From Inmirania thermothiophila (GTDB taxonomy: Bacteria; Pseudomonadota; Gammaproteobacteria; DSM-100275): DNA of 64,000 nucleotides. Below are positions 22,257 to 31,250 of the stretch, piece by piece (positions within the stretch are counted from its first letter, which is position 1; each line of letters starts with the position of its first letter). The notes under the pieces were generated by a model. The model saw only the letters and a list, made by a program, of their open reading frames with translations, had not been told where the DNA came from and did not search any database. Both the position numbers and the translations under genes were made by a program. The stretch covers positions 979,986 to 1,043,985 of the forward strand of contig NZ_RJVI01000002.1 in assembly GCF_003751635.1 (NCBI RefSeq). Direction: 5' to 3'.

Positions 22257-22997
22257 GCGCGGCGCGCGGCCCACAGGCTCCGGCACGCTCGACGGGGGGG
22301 CGATGCGGAAGCTGGTGGTGATGTTGAAGTTGGAGGCCACCGTGTGCCGTTCGGCGAAGAAGACGTCGAGGTCGTACAGGGTGTCCTCCTCGAGCCCCAA
22401 CGCCAGCAGGTCCGCTCCCGTGATGGTCTTCGACGCGGCGCCGTGCACCCCGCCGAGGTCGATGGCGAGCCGCCCCCCGACGTAGATCCAGAGGTCGTCG
22501 TCGCCGGTGAAGGTGAAACTGTCCGCGGCCCGGAAGCTCGTCTGCCCCTCCAGGTGCAGGGTGAAGTGGTAGTTGTGCGACCGGCCCTGATTGCCGAACC
22601 CCATGCCGTCGACGGGGAAGAAGGCGCTGCTGGCGAAGCTGAAGACCCCGCTCCCGGGCGCCGTCTCGGTCAGCGTCAGCGCATAGGGGATGGGCGTGTT
22701 GAAGCCCGGCGCGTCCGTGTACCACCGGGCGAAGTTGGCGGCGTTGGTGGCGCCCGCGCCGCCGCCCACGTAGTCGGGAAGTCCCGCGGCGTTGAGGGTC
22801 GGGCTCACCATGCCCGTGACCACGCCGGTGATGGCACCCTCGAAGTCGGCAAGGCGCGTGCACGTGCCCGGGATGTCGGGGGCGCAGAAGTCCCGGATGG
22901 TCCCCGTCAGCGTCACCGCCCCCGCCGCGCCCGAGCCGAGCATCAGCACGGCAAGGCCGAGCGCGCGGCCCGTGCGTCCGTCTGCCAGCAATCTCAT
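22113..22997 (-). CDS. Fibro-slime-domain exported protein with a lost PEP-CTERM tail
   Basis: A 294-residue secreted protein: signal peptide (GRALGLAVLMLGSGAAGAVT), then a fibro-slime domain marked by TLTGTIRDF, DFEGAITGVVTGM, FTFTGDDDLWIYVGGRLAID and LGGVHG. Near residue 238 it reads SSVPEP, the start of a PEP-CTERM sorting signal, but no hydrophobic helix or Arg-rich end follows. The frame instead runs antisense into the YdcF-like gene for 144 nt. The ATG at 22997 has GGAGG 8 nt upstream. A sigma-54-type promoter lies at 23036-23049. Fibro-slime domains occur in surface and matrix proteins; function here is inferred. Confidence 0.78.
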   Translation of the reverse strand: MRLLADGRTGRALGLAVLMLGSGAAGAVTLTGTIRDFCAPDIPGTCTRLADFEGAITGVVTGMVSPTLNAAGLPDYVGGGAGATNAANFARWYTDAPGFNTPIPYALTLTETAPGSGVFSFASSAFFPVDGMGFGNQGRSHNYHFTLHLEGQTSFRAADSFTFTGDDDLWIYVGGRLAIDLGGVHGAASKTITGADLLALGLEEDTLYDLDVFFAERHTVASNFNITTSFRIAPPSSVPEPVGRAPRSGAQAEGVDRAPDPLVQGASGLHEGVRVRKQGAPAAGGGVGGGEARG

Positions 22998-23035
22998 TCT
23001 GCACACCTCCAGGGAAGACCTCGATCCCTCCCCAT

Positions 23036-23049
23036 GCAACCATCGTGCC
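23036..23049 (-). promoter_or_regulatory. Sigma-54-type -24/-12 promoter
   Basis: On the minus strand CGGCACGATGGTTGCATG (23050-23033) fits the RpoN consensus yTGGCACG-N4-TTGCw, with exactly ten bases between GG (23049-23048) and GC (23037-23036). The predicted start is about 12 nt further on, near 23024, leaving room for the GGAGG and the ATG at 22997. No competing sigma-70 promoter was seen. Confidence 0.75.
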
Positions 23050-23111
23050 GCATGATGCACCCTGTTGATTGCTCGGCTTCCTTCCCGGTTCGGGCGGGGG
23101 ATCGGGCGGCC

Positions 23112-23134
23112 GGGTGTAAAGAAAACCGACACCC
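23112..23134. promoter_or_regulatory. Dyad, candidate activator site upstream of the sigma-54 promoter
   Basis: GGGTGT (23112-23117) and ACACCC (23129-23134) form an interrupted dyad around an A-rich centre, in the longer string TGTAAAGAAAACCGACA. It lies 65-85 bp upstream of the -24 element, the usual distance for an enhancer-binding protein site. Binding by any protein is untested. Confidence 0.5.
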
Positions 23135-23221
23135 CCGGGGAGGGCTGCGCGCCCGCGCCGCCGGGCCGCCGTCCGGGCTGCCCGGCGCGGACGCAGGGGA
23201 TGCGCCCCGCAGGCGCCGGCC

Positions 23222-24865
23222 TCAGCCGCCGACGAGGTTGCGCCAGTGCTGCATGAGCCCCACGGTGGAGGCGTCGTGGGCCCCCGTCGCGCCCCCCTCC
23301 AGCTCGGGCAGGATGGCGCTTGCGAGCTGCTTGCCGAGCTCCACGCCCCACTGGTCGAAGGCGTTGACGTCCCAGATCACCCCCTGGACGAAGATCTTGT
23401 GCTCGTAGAGGGCGATGAGGCGGCCGAGGGTGCGCGGGTCCAGGCGGCGGTAGAGGATGAAGGTGCTGGGACGGTTGCCGGGGAAGACCTTGTGCGGCAG
23501 GAGCCGCTCCAGGGCCTCGCCGGAGAGGCCTGCCGCCTCCAGCTCGGCACGGGCCTCGGCCTCGGTCCGCCCCCGCATCAGGGCCTCGGCCTGGGCGAGC
23601 GCGTTGGCCACCAGGATACGGTGATGCTCCGGGTAGGGGTCGCCGCCCTCGGCGGCGAGGAGGAAGTCGCACGGCACGAGCCGCGTACCCTGGTGCAGGA
23701 GCTGGAAGAAGGCGTGCTGGCCGTTGGTGCCGGGCTCGCCCCAGACCACCGGGCAGGTGTGCCAGCCCACGCGGCGGCCGGCGCGGTCCACCGACTTGCC
23801 GTTGCTCTCCATCTCCGCCTGCTGCAGATAGGCCGGGAGGCGTTCGAGGCGCTGGTCGTAGGGCAGCACGGCCTGGGTCTCGGCGCCGAGGAAGTCCACG
23901 TACCAGACGCCCACGAGGGCCAGCAGCACCGGGAGGTTCGCCCCCAGCGGCGCGGTGCGGAAGTGCTCGTCCATCTCGTGGGCGCCGGCGAGCAGCGCCT
24001 CGAAGCGGTCCATGCCCACGTAGAGGGCGATGGGCAGGCCGATGGCCGACCAGAGGGAGAAGCGCCCGCCGACCCAGTCCCAGAACTCGAACATGTTGGC
24101 GGGGTCGATGCCGAAGGCGGCCACCGCCTCGCGGTGGGTGGAGACGGCGACGAAGTGCCGGGCCACCGCCGCCTCGTCGGCGAGGCGCTCCAGCAGCCAG
24201 GCGCGCGCCGAGCGCGCGTTGGTCAGCGTCTCCTGGGTGGTGAAGCTCTTGGAGGCGACGATGAAGAGGGTGCGCTCGGGGTCGAGGCCGGCGAGGGTGT
24301 CGGCGAGGTCGGCCCCATCCACGTTGGCCACGAAGTGCACCCGCAGCGGCCCGCCCCAGGGGCGCAGCGCGCGGCAGACCATGCGCGGGCCGAGGTCGGA
24401 GCCGCCGATGCCCAGGTTGACCACGTCGGTGATGCGCCGGCCCGTGTGGCCGCGCCATGCGCCGGTGCGCACCGCCTCGCTGAAGGCGCGCATGCGCGCG
24501 AGCACCGCCTCCACCCGGGGCATCACGTCCTCGCCGTCGACCCGGATCGGGCGCCCGCTGCGATTGCGCAGCGCCACGTGCAGCACCGCCCGCCCCTCGG
24601 TGTGGTTGATGCGCTCCCCCGCGAACATGCGCGCGATCCAGCCGGGCACGTCGGCGCGCTCGGCCAGGCGCAGCAGCAGGCGCAGGGTCTCGTCGGTGAC
24701 GAGGTTCTTGGACAGGTCCAGCAGCAGGTCGTCGAAGCGGAACGAGAGCCGCTCGAAGCGCCCCGGGTCCTCCTCGAAGAGCCGGCGCAGGTGCAGCTGC
24801 CGCACCGCGCGCGCGTGGGCCTCGAGCGCCTGCCACTCCGGCCAGCCGAGCCGCGTCTCGCTCAC
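23222..24865 (-). CDS. pgi: Glucose-6-phosphate isomerase
   Basis: Interconverts glucose-6-phosphate and fructose-6-phosphate; 547 residues, as in E. coli. Signature regions are visible: [48 protein letters not shown], and the catalytic [13 protein letters not shown] and [17 protein letters not shown]. The GTG start at 24865 follows GGAGGAGG at 6-7 nt and lies 16 nt after the zwf stop. It ends the gnd-zwf-pgi operon, whose products cover the entry to the pentose phosphate pathway. Confidence 0.97.
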   Translation of the reverse strand: MSETRLGWPEWQALEAHARAVRQLHLRRLFEEDPGRFERLSFRFDDLLLDLSKNLVTDETLRLLLRLAERADVPGWIARMFAGERINHTEGRAVLHVALRNRSGRPIRVDGEDVMPRVEAVLARMRAFSEAVRTGAWRGHTGRRITDVVNLGIGGSDLGPRMVCRALRPWGGPLRVHFVANVDGADLADTLAGLDPERTLFIVASKSFTTQETLTNARSARAWLLERLADEAAVARHFVAVSTHREAVAAFGIDPANMFEFWDWVGGRFSLWSAIGLPIALYVGMDRFEALLAGAHEMDEHFRTAPLGANLPVLLALVGVWYVDFLGAETQAVLPYDQRLERLPAYLQQAEMESNGKSVDRAGRRVGWHTCPVVWGEPGTNGQHAFFQLLHQGTRLVPCDFLLAAEGGDPYPEHHRILVANALAQAEALMRGRTEAEARAELEAAGLSGEALERLLPHKVFPGNRPSTFILYRRLDPRTLGRLIALYEHKIFVQGVIWDVNAFDQWGVELGKQLASAILPELEGGATGAHDASTVGLMQHWRNLVGG

Positions 24866-24881
24866 CTTGCCCTCCTCCCCT

Positions 24882-26363
24882 TCAGGTGGGATCCAGCGTG
24901 TGCCGCCATTCCTGATCCTCGTCCTCGAACAACCGGCTCGCCTCCGCCGGCCCCCAGCTCCCGGCGGGGTAGGTGTGGATGAAGTCGCGCTCGGTGCTCC
25001 AGACCTGGAGGATGGGATCCACCACGCGCCAGGCCCACTCCACCTCGTCGGCGCGCAGGAACAGCGAGCGGTCGCCCTCGAGCACGTCCAGCAGCAGCGC
25101 CTCATAGGCGTCCAGAGGCGGCGCCGGCATGCCGCAGTAGCTCGCGTCGAGCATGCTCGGCTGCGTGCGCAGTTCCAGCCCCGGCTGCTTGACCTGCAGC
25201 TCCACGCGCAGGCATTCCTGCGGCTGCATCCCGATCACGATCCAGTTGGGCGCGACCCGCTCCAGCGGGGTCTCGCGGAAGAGCTGCTGCGGCACGTGGC
25301 GGAAGCGCACCGCCACCAGCGAGCTGTCGCGCGCCATGCGCTTGCCGGTGCGGATGTAGAAGGGCACACCGCGCCAGCGCCAGTTGTCGATGTAGAGCTT
25401 GAGGGCGCAGAAGGTCTCGGTGGTGCTGTCGCGCGGCACGCCCGGCTCCTCCACGTAGCCCGGCACCCGCTCGTCCCCGATCCGGCCCGCGGCGTACTGG
25501 GCGCGGAAGGCGTGGGCGTGGACGGCGCGGCGCGGGATCGGCCGGATCGAGCGCAGCACCTTCACCTTCTCGTCGCGCAGGGCCTCGGCGTCGAGACTCG
25601 CCGGCGGCTCCATGGCCACCAGGGTGAGCACCTGCAGCAGGTGGCTCTGCACCATGTCGCGCAGTGCGCCCGCACCGTCGTAGTACTCGGCCCGCCCCTC
25701 GAGGCCGCGCGCCTCGGCGTGGGTGATCTGCACGTGGTCGATGTGGTTGCGGTTCCAGAGCGGCTCGAAGAGCAGGTTGGCGAAGCGCAGCACGAGGATG
25801 TTCTGCACCGTGCCCTTGCCGAGGTAGTGGTCGATGCGGAAGATCTGCTCCTCGTCGAAGGCGCGGTGCAGCCTCGCCTCCAGCCGGCGGGCGCTGTCGA
25901 GGTCGTAGCCGAAGGGCTTCTCCACCACCAGGCGCCGCCACCCGCCCTCGGCCCGGTTGAGCCCCGCCGCCGCCAGCCGCTCGGCCACCACCGCGAACTC
26001 CGCCGGGCGGATGGCGAGGTAGAAGACCGCGCTCGCCGGCGTCCCGCCGTCCCCGAGGCGCCGCCCCAGGGCCTCGTAGAGGGCGGCGTCGGCGAGATCC
26101 CCGCGCTGGAAGCCGAGCCGCTGCGCGAAGCGCCCCCACGCCGCCTCGTCGAGGCCGCCGCGGACGCGCCCCTCGATCCAGCCGCGCACCTCCTCGCGGA
26201 AGCGCCCCTCGTCCCAGTCCCGCCGCCCGATGCCCACGATGTCCACGCCCGGGGGCAGCCGCCCGTCGGCGTCCAGGTGGTAGAGCGCCGGCATGAGCTT
26301 GGTGCGCGAGAGGTTGCCGCTCGCGCCGAAGATGACGAAGGTGCAGCGCCCGCCGCCCCTCAT
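24882..26363 (-). CDS. zwf: Glucose-6-phosphate 1-dehydrogenase
   Basis: NAD(P)+-dependent first step of the oxidative pentose phosphate pathway; 493 residues. The nucleotide-binding [18 protein letters not shown] begins at residue 13; the substrate motif [13 protein letters not shown] holds the catalytic His and Lys. The usual GKE is GKG here, a mild variant. [15 protein letters not shown] is also conserved. The ATG at 26363 overlaps the gnd stop by ATGA, so translation is coupled. Confidence 0.96.
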   Translation of the reverse strand: MRGGGRCTFVIFGASGNLSRTKLMPALYHLDADGRLPPGVDIVGIGRRDWDEGRFREEVRGWIEGRVRGGLDEAAWGRFAQRLGFQRGDLADAALYEALGRRLGDGGTPASAVFYLAIRPAEFAVVAERLAAAGLNRAEGGWRRLVVEKPFGYDLDSARRLEARLHRAFDEEQIFRIDHYLGKGTVQNILVLRFANLLFEPLWNRNHIDHVQITHAEARGLEGRAEYYDGAGALRDMVQSHLLQVLTLVAMEPPASLDAEALRDEKVKVLRSIRPIPRRAVHAHAFRAQYAAGRIGDERVPGYVEEPGVPRDSTTETFCALKLYIDNWRWRGVPFYIRTGKRMARDSSLVAVRFRHVPQQLFRETPLERVAPNWIVIGMQPQECLRVELQVKQPGLELRTQPSMLDASYCGMPAPPLDAYEALLLDVLEGDRSLFLRADEVEWAWRVVDPILQVWSTERDFIHTYPAGSWGPAEASRLFEDEDQEWRHTLDPT

Positions 26364-27274
26364 CGCGGCGCCTCCGCGGCGCGGATGCGGTGGCCACCGA
26401 AGGCGTTGCGCATCGCCGCCAGGGCCCGCGCCGCGAAGCCGTCCTCGTCGCGGCTCTGGAAGCGCGCCATGAGCGAGAGGGTGATCACCGGCGCCGGCAC
26501 CGCGAGATCCACCGCCTCGCGCACGGTCCAGCGCCCCTCGCCCGAATCCTCCACCCACGGCGCCACCCCGCGCAGGTCCGGGTCGCGCGCGAGCGCCTCC
26601 GCGGTGAGATCGAGCAGCCAGCTGCGCACCACCGAGCCGTGACGCCACAGCTCCGCCACCTGGGCAAGATCGATGCCGAAGGTCTCCTTGGCGCGCAGCA
26701 GCGCCAGCCCCTCGGCCAGCGCCTGCATCATCCCGTACTCGATCCCGTTGTGGATCATCTTCACGTAGTGCCCGGCGCCGGCCGGCCCCACGTGGGCCCA
26801 GCCCTTCGGCGGGGCGAGGGCGTCCAGGACCGGGCGCAGGATCTGCACCGCCTCGGCCTCGCCGCCCAGCATCAGGCAGTAGCCCGCCTCCAGGCCCCAG
26901 ATCCCGCCCGAGGTGCCGCAGTCGACGAAGCGGATGTCGCGCGCCGCCGCCTCCTGCGCGCGGCGCTGGCTGTCGCGGTAGTCGCTGTTGGCCCCGTCCA
27001 CGAGGACGTCGCCGGCCTCGAGCAGCCCCAAGGCCTCGCCGAAGGCCTGCTCGGTGGCCCCCCCGGCGGGCAGCATCAGCCACAGCACGCGCGGGGCGCG
27101 CAGCCGCCGCACCGCCTCGGCGAGGCTCGCCGCAGGCTCCACCCCGCACTCCGCCGCGAGGGCGTCGGTCACCGCCCGGGTGCGGTTCCAGCCCACCACC
27201 CCGATGCCCGCGCGGCGCAGCCGCCGCGCCATGTTGCCGCCCATGCGGCCGAGTCCCGCGATCGCGATCCGCAC
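26360..27274 (-). CDS. gnd: 6-phosphogluconate dehydrogenase, short (YqeC-like) form
   Basis: Oxidative decarboxylation of 6-phosphogluconate to ribulose-5-phosphate. At 304 residues it is the short form rather than the 470-residue enzyme; short forms are often NAD-dependent. The dinucleotide site IAGLGRMGGNMARRL starts at residue 5, the substrate motif DCGTSGGIWG follows, and the catalytic lysine is in GHYVKMIHNGIEYGMMQ. The GTG at 27274 has GGGGGGAG 5-6 nt upstream. It is first gene of the gnd-zwf-pgi operon and is divergent from glgA, with which it shares an AT-rich promoter core. Confidence 0.94.
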   Translation of the reverse strand: MRIAIAGLGRMGGNMARRLRRAGIGVVGWNRTRAVTDALAAECGVEPAASLAEAVRRLRAPRVLWLMLPAGGATEQAFGEALGLLEAGDVLVDGANSDYRDSQRRAQEAAARDIRFVDCGTSGGIWGLEAGYCLMLGGEAEAVQILRPVLDALAPPKGWAHVGPAGAGHYVKMIHNGIEYGMMQALAEGLALLRAKETFGIDLAQVAELWRHGSVVRSWLLDLTAEALARDPDLRGVAPWVEDSGEGRWTVREAVDLAVPAPVITLSLMARFQSRDEDGFAARALAAMRNAFGGHRIRAAEAPR

Positions 27275-27319
27275 CGTTCGCTCCCCCCTCTCTCGCGCTT
27301 CTCCCACGCCGGACGGACC

Positions 27320-27327
27320 AGTATAGT
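27320..27327. promoter_or_regulatory. Shared bidirectional -10 region between gnd and glgA
   Basis: The string AGTATAGT reads as TATACT on the minus strand (27325-27320, towards gnd) and as TATAGT on the plus strand (27322-27327, towards glgA). It is flanked by GGAC and GTCC, so the element lies in a dyad. No good -35 was found on either side. Overlapping -10 boxes imply that the two directions compete. Confidence 0.5.
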
Positions 27328-27367
27328 CCGGCCCGTGCCCGCACCTGCTCACGGAAGGGGAGACCGG

Positions 27368-28834
27368 ATGCGCGTCCTGTTCGTTGCCAGCGAGGCGGTG
27401 CCCCTCGTCAAGACCGGCGGTCTCGGCGACGTCGCCGGCGCCCTGCCCCCGGCCCTGCGGCGGCTGCGCCAGGACGTGCGCCTGCTGCTGCCCGCCTACC
27501 CGGAGGCCCGCGCGCGGGCCGGGCGGCTGCGCCCGGCGGCGCGCCTGACGCTGCCGCCGCTGGGCGAGGCGGTGCTCCTCGCCGGCCGCCTGCCCGGCAC
27601 CTCGGTCCCGCTCTGGCTCCTGGACGCCCCCGCCTTCCGCCGCGAGGGCCACCCCTACACCGCCCCCGGCGGCCACGACTGGCCCGACAACCCGCAGCGC
27701 TTCGCGCTGCTTGCCCGCGCCGCGGCGGAGATCGCCCTCGACCGCTGCGGCCTCGGCTGGCGCGCCGACGTCCTTCACGCCCACGACTGGCAGACCGCCC
27801 TCGCCCCCGCCCTTCTCGCCGCCGAGCGGGACCGCCCCGCCACCGTCTTCACCATCCACAACCTCGCCTACCGCGGGATCTACGGGCGCGAGGTCTTCGA
27901 CGCCCTCGGCCTGCCCGCGGCCTGGTGGCATCCCGAGGCGCTGGAGTTCTGGGGCGCCATGGCCTTCATCAAGGGCGGGCTCGCGTTCGCCGACCGCATC
28001 ACCACGGTCAGCCCCACCTACGCCCGCGAGATCCGCACCCCGACCCACGGCGAGGGCCTCGACGGCCTGCTGCGGGCGCGCTCGGAGCGGCTGCACGGGA
28101 TCCTCAACGGGGTCGACTACGCGCTCTGGGATCCCCGCCACGACCCCCACCTGCCCTGCCGCTACGGGCCCGGCCGGCTGCAGGGCAAGGCCGCCTGCAA
28201 GGCCGCCCTCCAGGCGGAGCTGGGCCTCGAGCCGGATCCCGCGGCGCCCTTGGTGGTCCACGTCGGCCGCCTCGTGGCGCAGAAGGGGGTCGATCTGCTC
28301 GTCGACGCCGCGGCCGCGCTCTGGCCGCGCCGGCGCTTCCAGCTTGCGGTGCTGGGCACCGGCGACCCCGCCCTGGAGCGGGCGGTGCGCGACGCCGCCG
28401 CGGCCCATCCCGGGCGCATGGCGGCGCGCATCGGCTACGACGAGGCCCTGGCCCATCGCATGGAGGCCGGCGCCGACCTCTTCGCCATGCCCTCGCGCTT
28501 CGAGCCCTGCGGCCTGTCGCAGCTCTACAGCCTGCGCTACGGCACGCTCCCGGTGGTGCGCCGCACGGGGGGGCTTGCCGACACCGTCATCGACGCCCTC
28601 CCCCACCACCTGCGCGCGGGGCTCGCCACCGGCTTCGTCTTCGACCAGGCCGAGCCCTGGGCGCTGGCCGAGGCCCTCGGCCGCGCCCTCGACCTGTACC
28701 GCGACCGGCGCGCCTGGCGGCGGCTCCAGGACACCGGCATGGGCCTCGACTTCGGCTGGCCCGAGAGCGCGCGGCAGTACCTCGCGGTCTATCGCGCCGC
28801 TGTCGCCGACCGCGACGCCGCCGTGCTAACCTGA
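27368..28834 (+). CDS. glgA: Glycogen synthase (ADP-glucose)
   Basis: GT5 glucosyltransferase of 488 residues that extends glycogen from ADP-glucose. It opens MRVLFVASEAVPLVKTGGLGD, with the nucleotide-sugar Lys15 in KTGGL; HDWQTAL, the YRGIYG region, VHVGRLVAQKGVD and the acceptor-loop sequence SRFEPCGLSQLYSLRYGT are conserved. AAGGGGAG stands about 6 nt before the ATG at 27368; the frame continues upstream antisense to gnd without a credible start. No other glg gene is in the window, so the remaining pathway must be elsewhere. Confidence 0.96.
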   Translation: MRVLFVASEAVPLVKTGGLGDVAGALPPALRRLRQDVRLLLPAYPEARARAGRLRPAARLTLPPLGEAVLLAGRLPGTSVPLWLLDAPAFRREGHPYTAPGGHDWPDNPQRFALLARAAAEIALDRCGLGWRADVLHAHDWQTALAPALLAAERDRPATVFTIHNLAYRGIYGREVFDALGLPAAWWHPEALEFWGAMAFIKGGLAFADRITTVSPTYAREIRTPTHGEGLDGLLRARSERLHGILNGVDYALWDPRHDPHLPCRYGPGRLQGKAACKAALQAELGLEPDPAAPLVVHVGRLVAQKGVDLLVDAAAALWPRRRFQLAVLGTGDPALERAVRDAAAAHPGRMAARIGYDEALAHRMEAGADLFAMPSRFEPCGLSQLYSLRYGTLPVVRRTGGLADTVIDALPHHLRAGLATGFVFDQAEPWALAEALGRALDLYRDRRAWRRLQDTGMGLDFGWPESARQYLAVYRAAVADRDAAVLT

Positions 28835-28888
28835 CACCGCAATCCCCTGTCGACGGCGCGGGCATCACCGCGCCCCGGAGCGTCGCCT

Positions 28889-29092
28889 ATGAACATGAAG
28901 GAGATCCGCCTCATCGCCCGGGAGAAGGGCGTCCACCCCGGCCGCCTCCGCAAGGTGGAGCTGGTCCGGACCATCCAGCGCGCGGAGGGCAACTTCGACT
29001 GCTTCGCCACCGCCTACGACGGCGAGTGCGACCAGCTCGGCTGCCGCTGGCGCGAGGACTGCCTCGCCCTGTCGAGGCGGGGCGCGGCCTGA
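28889..29092 (+). CDS. Small SAP-like protein with four cysteines
   Basis: A 67-residue protein. The first half (MKEIRLIAREKGVHPGRLRKVELVRTIQ, written in parts: MKEIRLIAREKG, then GRLRKVELVRTIQRAEG) matches the SAP helix-turn-helix fold that binds DNA. The second half carries four Cys: FDCFATAYDGECDQLGC and WREDC, which could hold a metal ion. CGGAG precedes the ATG. I recall similar short proteins in other proteobacteria but no assigned function. A nucleic-acid-binding zinc protein is a reasonable guess. Confidence 0.75.
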   Translation: MNMKEIRLIAREKGVHPGRLRKVELVRTIQRAEGNFDCFATAYDGECDQLGCRWREDCLALSRRGAA

Positions 29093-29106
29093 GCCGCCGG
29101 GCGCCC

Positions 29107-29487
29107 TCAGGCGGCCTGCTTGGGGATGGAGCCTGCGCGGCGGACGATGCGGTTGGCGCCGTCGAAGTAGAGCAGCACCGGCTCGAAGCCCTCGAGCTCG
29201 GCCTCGTCGAGGACGGCGTAGGCGCAGATGATGACGCGGTCGCCGGGCGCGGCCTTGCGTGCCGCGGCGCCGTTCATCGAGATCACCCCCGAGCCCTCCT
29301 CGGCGCGGATGGCGTAGGTGGTGAAGCGCTCGCCGTTGGCGAGGTTGTAGATGTGCACCTGCTCGAACTCGCGGATGCCGGAGGCATCCAGCAGCGCGCC
29401 GTCGATGGCGCAGGAGCCCTCGTACTCGAGCTCGGCGTGGGTCACGGTGACCTTGTGCAGCTTGGCCTTGAGCATGGTGAGCCGCAT
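29107..29487 (-). CDS. panD: Aspartate 1-decarboxylase proenzyme
   Basis: Pyruvoyl-dependent enzyme making beta-alanine for pantothenate from aspartate; 126 residues. The self-cleavage site Gly24-Ser25 in EGSCAIDG lies exactly at the E. coli position when the ATG at 29487 is used, and GGAGGAG stands 7 nt upstream of it. The downstream residues [16 protein letters not shown] and [10 protein letters not shown] are conserved. It follows panC by 14 nt, last in panB-panC-panD. The same organism appears to degrade beta-alanine through the operon at 1-2559. Confidence 0.96.
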   Translation of the reverse strand: MRLTMLKAKLHKVTVTHAELEYEGSCAIDGALLDASGIREFEQVHIYNLANGERFTTYAIRAEEGSGVISMNGAAARKAAPGDRVIICAYAVLDEAELEGFEPVLLYFDGANRIVRRAGSIPKQAA

Positions 29488-29501
29488 CCGCCGCTCCTCC
29501 C

Positions 29502-30353
29502 CTAGCGTTCCACCACCACGTTGTCGATGAGGCGCGCCGAGCCGAGACGGGCGGCGGCGAGCACCACCAGCGCCCGCTCGCCGGGGGCCGGCTCGGCGAG
29601 ATCCGCCGCGCGGCGCACGGCGAAGTAGTCCGGCCGCATCCCCGCCGCCTCCAGGCGCGCCCGCCCCGCGGCCTCGACGGCGGCGAAGTCGTCCTCGCCG
29701 GCGCGCAGCCGCGCCGCCGCCTCCGCGAGCGCCCCATGCAGCTCGGGGGCACGGACGCGCTCGTCCGCCGTCAGATAGGCGTTGCGCGAGCTCATGGCGA
29801 GCCCGTCGGGCTCGCGCACGGTGTCCACGCCTTCGATCCGCACCGGGATGCAAAGGTCCTCCACCATGCGGCGGATGATGACGAGCTGCTGGTAATCCTT
29901 GCGGCCGAAGACGGCGACGTCGGGGCGCACGATGTGCAGCAGCTTGGCCACCACCGTGGCCACGCCGACGAAGTGGCCGGGCCGGAAGGCCCCGCAGAGG
30001 ATGTCGGACAGCCCCGGCACCTCCACCCGCGTCGTCTCCTCCATGGGGCGGGGGTAGATCTCCGCCACCTCGGGCGCGAACAGCAGGTGGGCGCCGCGCG
30101 CCTCGAGCAGCGCGAGGTCGGCCTCGAGGGTGCGCGGATAGCGCTCGTAGTCCTCGCCGGGGCCGAACTGCATGGGGTTGACGAAGACGCTCACCACCAC
30201 CCGCGGCGCCATCTCCAGGGCCCGATCCACGAGCCGCAGGTGGCCCTCGTGGAGGTTGCCCATGGTGGGCACGAAGCCGACCTCGAGGCCCTCGGCGCGC
30301 CAGGCGGCGACCTGCGCCGCCACCGCCTGCCGGGTGTGCACGAGCTCGGTCAT
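29502..30353 (-). CDS. panC: Pantothenate synthetase
   Basis: ATP-dependent condensation of pantoate with beta-alanine; 283 residues, the E. coli length. [11 protein letters not shown] at 29-39 is the HIGH-type nucleotide motif; [27 protein letters not shown] and [10 protein letters not shown] complete the active site. The start at 30353 is preferred over an ATG two codons upstream because GGGGG is then properly spaced. It begins 14 nt after the panB stop. Confidence 0.96.
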   Translation of the reverse strand: MTELVHTRQAVAAQVAAWRAEGLEVGFVPTMGNLHEGHLRLVDRALEMAPRVVVSVFVNPMQFGPGEDYERYPRTLEADLALLEARGAHLLFAPEVAEIYPRPMEETTRVEVPGLSDILCGAFRPGHFVGVATVVAKLLHIVRPDVAVFGRKDYQQLVIIRRMVEDLCIPVRIEGVDTVREPDGLAMSSRNAYLTADERVRAPELHGALAEAAARLRAGEDDFAAVEAAGRARLEAAGMRPDYFAVRRAADLAEPAPGERALVVLAAARLGSARLIDNVVVER

Positions 30354-30367
30354 GGCCATCCCCCGTC

Positions 30368-31183
30368 TCAGTCGAAGCCGTGCTCGGGCCCCGGGAAGCT
30401 GCCGTCCTTGACCGCGGCGACGTAGGCCCGCACCGCCGCCAGCAGGTCCGCCGACCCCTCGGCGAAGTTGCGCGAGAAGCGCGGGCGGCGCCCGCGGTAG
30501 ATCCCGAGCATGTCGTAGCTGACCAGGATCTGGCCGTCGCAGCGCGGCCCCGCGCCGATGCCGATCACGGGGATGGCGAGCGCCGCGGCGATGTCGGCCG
30601 CGAGCGCGCGCGGCACGCACTCGAGGATCAGCAGATCGGCGCCCGCCGCCTCCAGGGCGCGGGCATCGGCGAGCATCCGCCGCGCCGCCTCGGCGTCGCG
30701 CCCCTGCACGCGGAAGCCCCCCAGCTTGTGCACCGACTGCGGCTGCAGGCCCAGGTGGGCGCAGACCGGCACGCCGCGGGCGGCCAGGGCCTCGACGGTG
30801 GCGAGCTGCGTCGCCCCGCCCTCGAGCTTGACCATCTGCGCGCCCCCCTCCTGCATCAGCCGGGCGCTGCTGGCCAGGGCCTGCTCCGGCGTGGTGTAGC
30901 TGAGGAAGGGCAGGTCCGCGACGAGCAGCGCCCGACGCCGGGCGCGGGCGACGCAGGCGGTGTGGTAGACCATCTGCTCGACGGTGACCGGGACCGTGGT
31001 GTCATGGCCCTGCACCACCATGCCCAGCGAGTCGCCGACGAGGATCACCTCGACGCCGCCCTCCTCCAGGAGGGCGCAGAAGCTGGCGTCGTAGGCGGTG
31101 AGGGCGGCGATGCGCTCGCCGGCCTCCTTCATCCGCCGCAGGCGCGCCACCGTCACCGGCTTGTCGGCGTCCGACCCCGTCAT
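30368..31183 (-). CDS. panB: 3-methyl-2-oxobutanoate hydroxymethyltransferase
   Basis: First committed step of pantothenate synthesis: transfers a hydroxymethyl group from methylene-tetrahydrofolate to ketoisovalerate. 271 residues. Signature elements are [49 protein letters not shown] and [16 protein letters not shown] perfect TATAAT lies 29 nt upstream on this strand (31212-31217), so panBCD probably has its own promoter although the kinase, folK and pcnB genes upstream are co-oriented. Confidence 0.96.
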   Translation of the reverse strand: MTGSDADKPVTVARLRRMKEAGERIAALTAYDASFCALLEEGGVEVILVGDSLGMVVQGHDTTVPVTVEQMVYHTACVARARRRALLVADLPFLSYTTPEQALASSARLMQEGGAQMVKLEGGATQLATVEALAARGVPVCAHLGLQPQSVHKLGGFRVQGRDAEAARRMLADARALEAAGADLLILECVPRALAADIAAALAIPVIGIGAGPRCDGQILVSYDMLGIYRGRRPRFSRNFAEGSADLLAAVRAYVAAVKDGSFPGPEHGFD

Positions 31184-31211
31184 GGGATGCCCCCGCTGTG
31201 GAAAGGCGGCG

Positions 31212-31217
31212 ATTATA
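31212..31217 (-). promoter_or_regulatory. -10 box of the panBCD operon
   Basis: A perfect TATAAT on the minus strand in the gap between the deoxynucleoside kinase stop and the panB start. No recognisable -35 lies 16-18 bp upstream, so an activator or an atypical -35 may be used. Confidence 0.5.
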
Positions 31218-31250
31218 TCGCAGCGCAGCAGCCGCCCCGACCCGCCCCGC

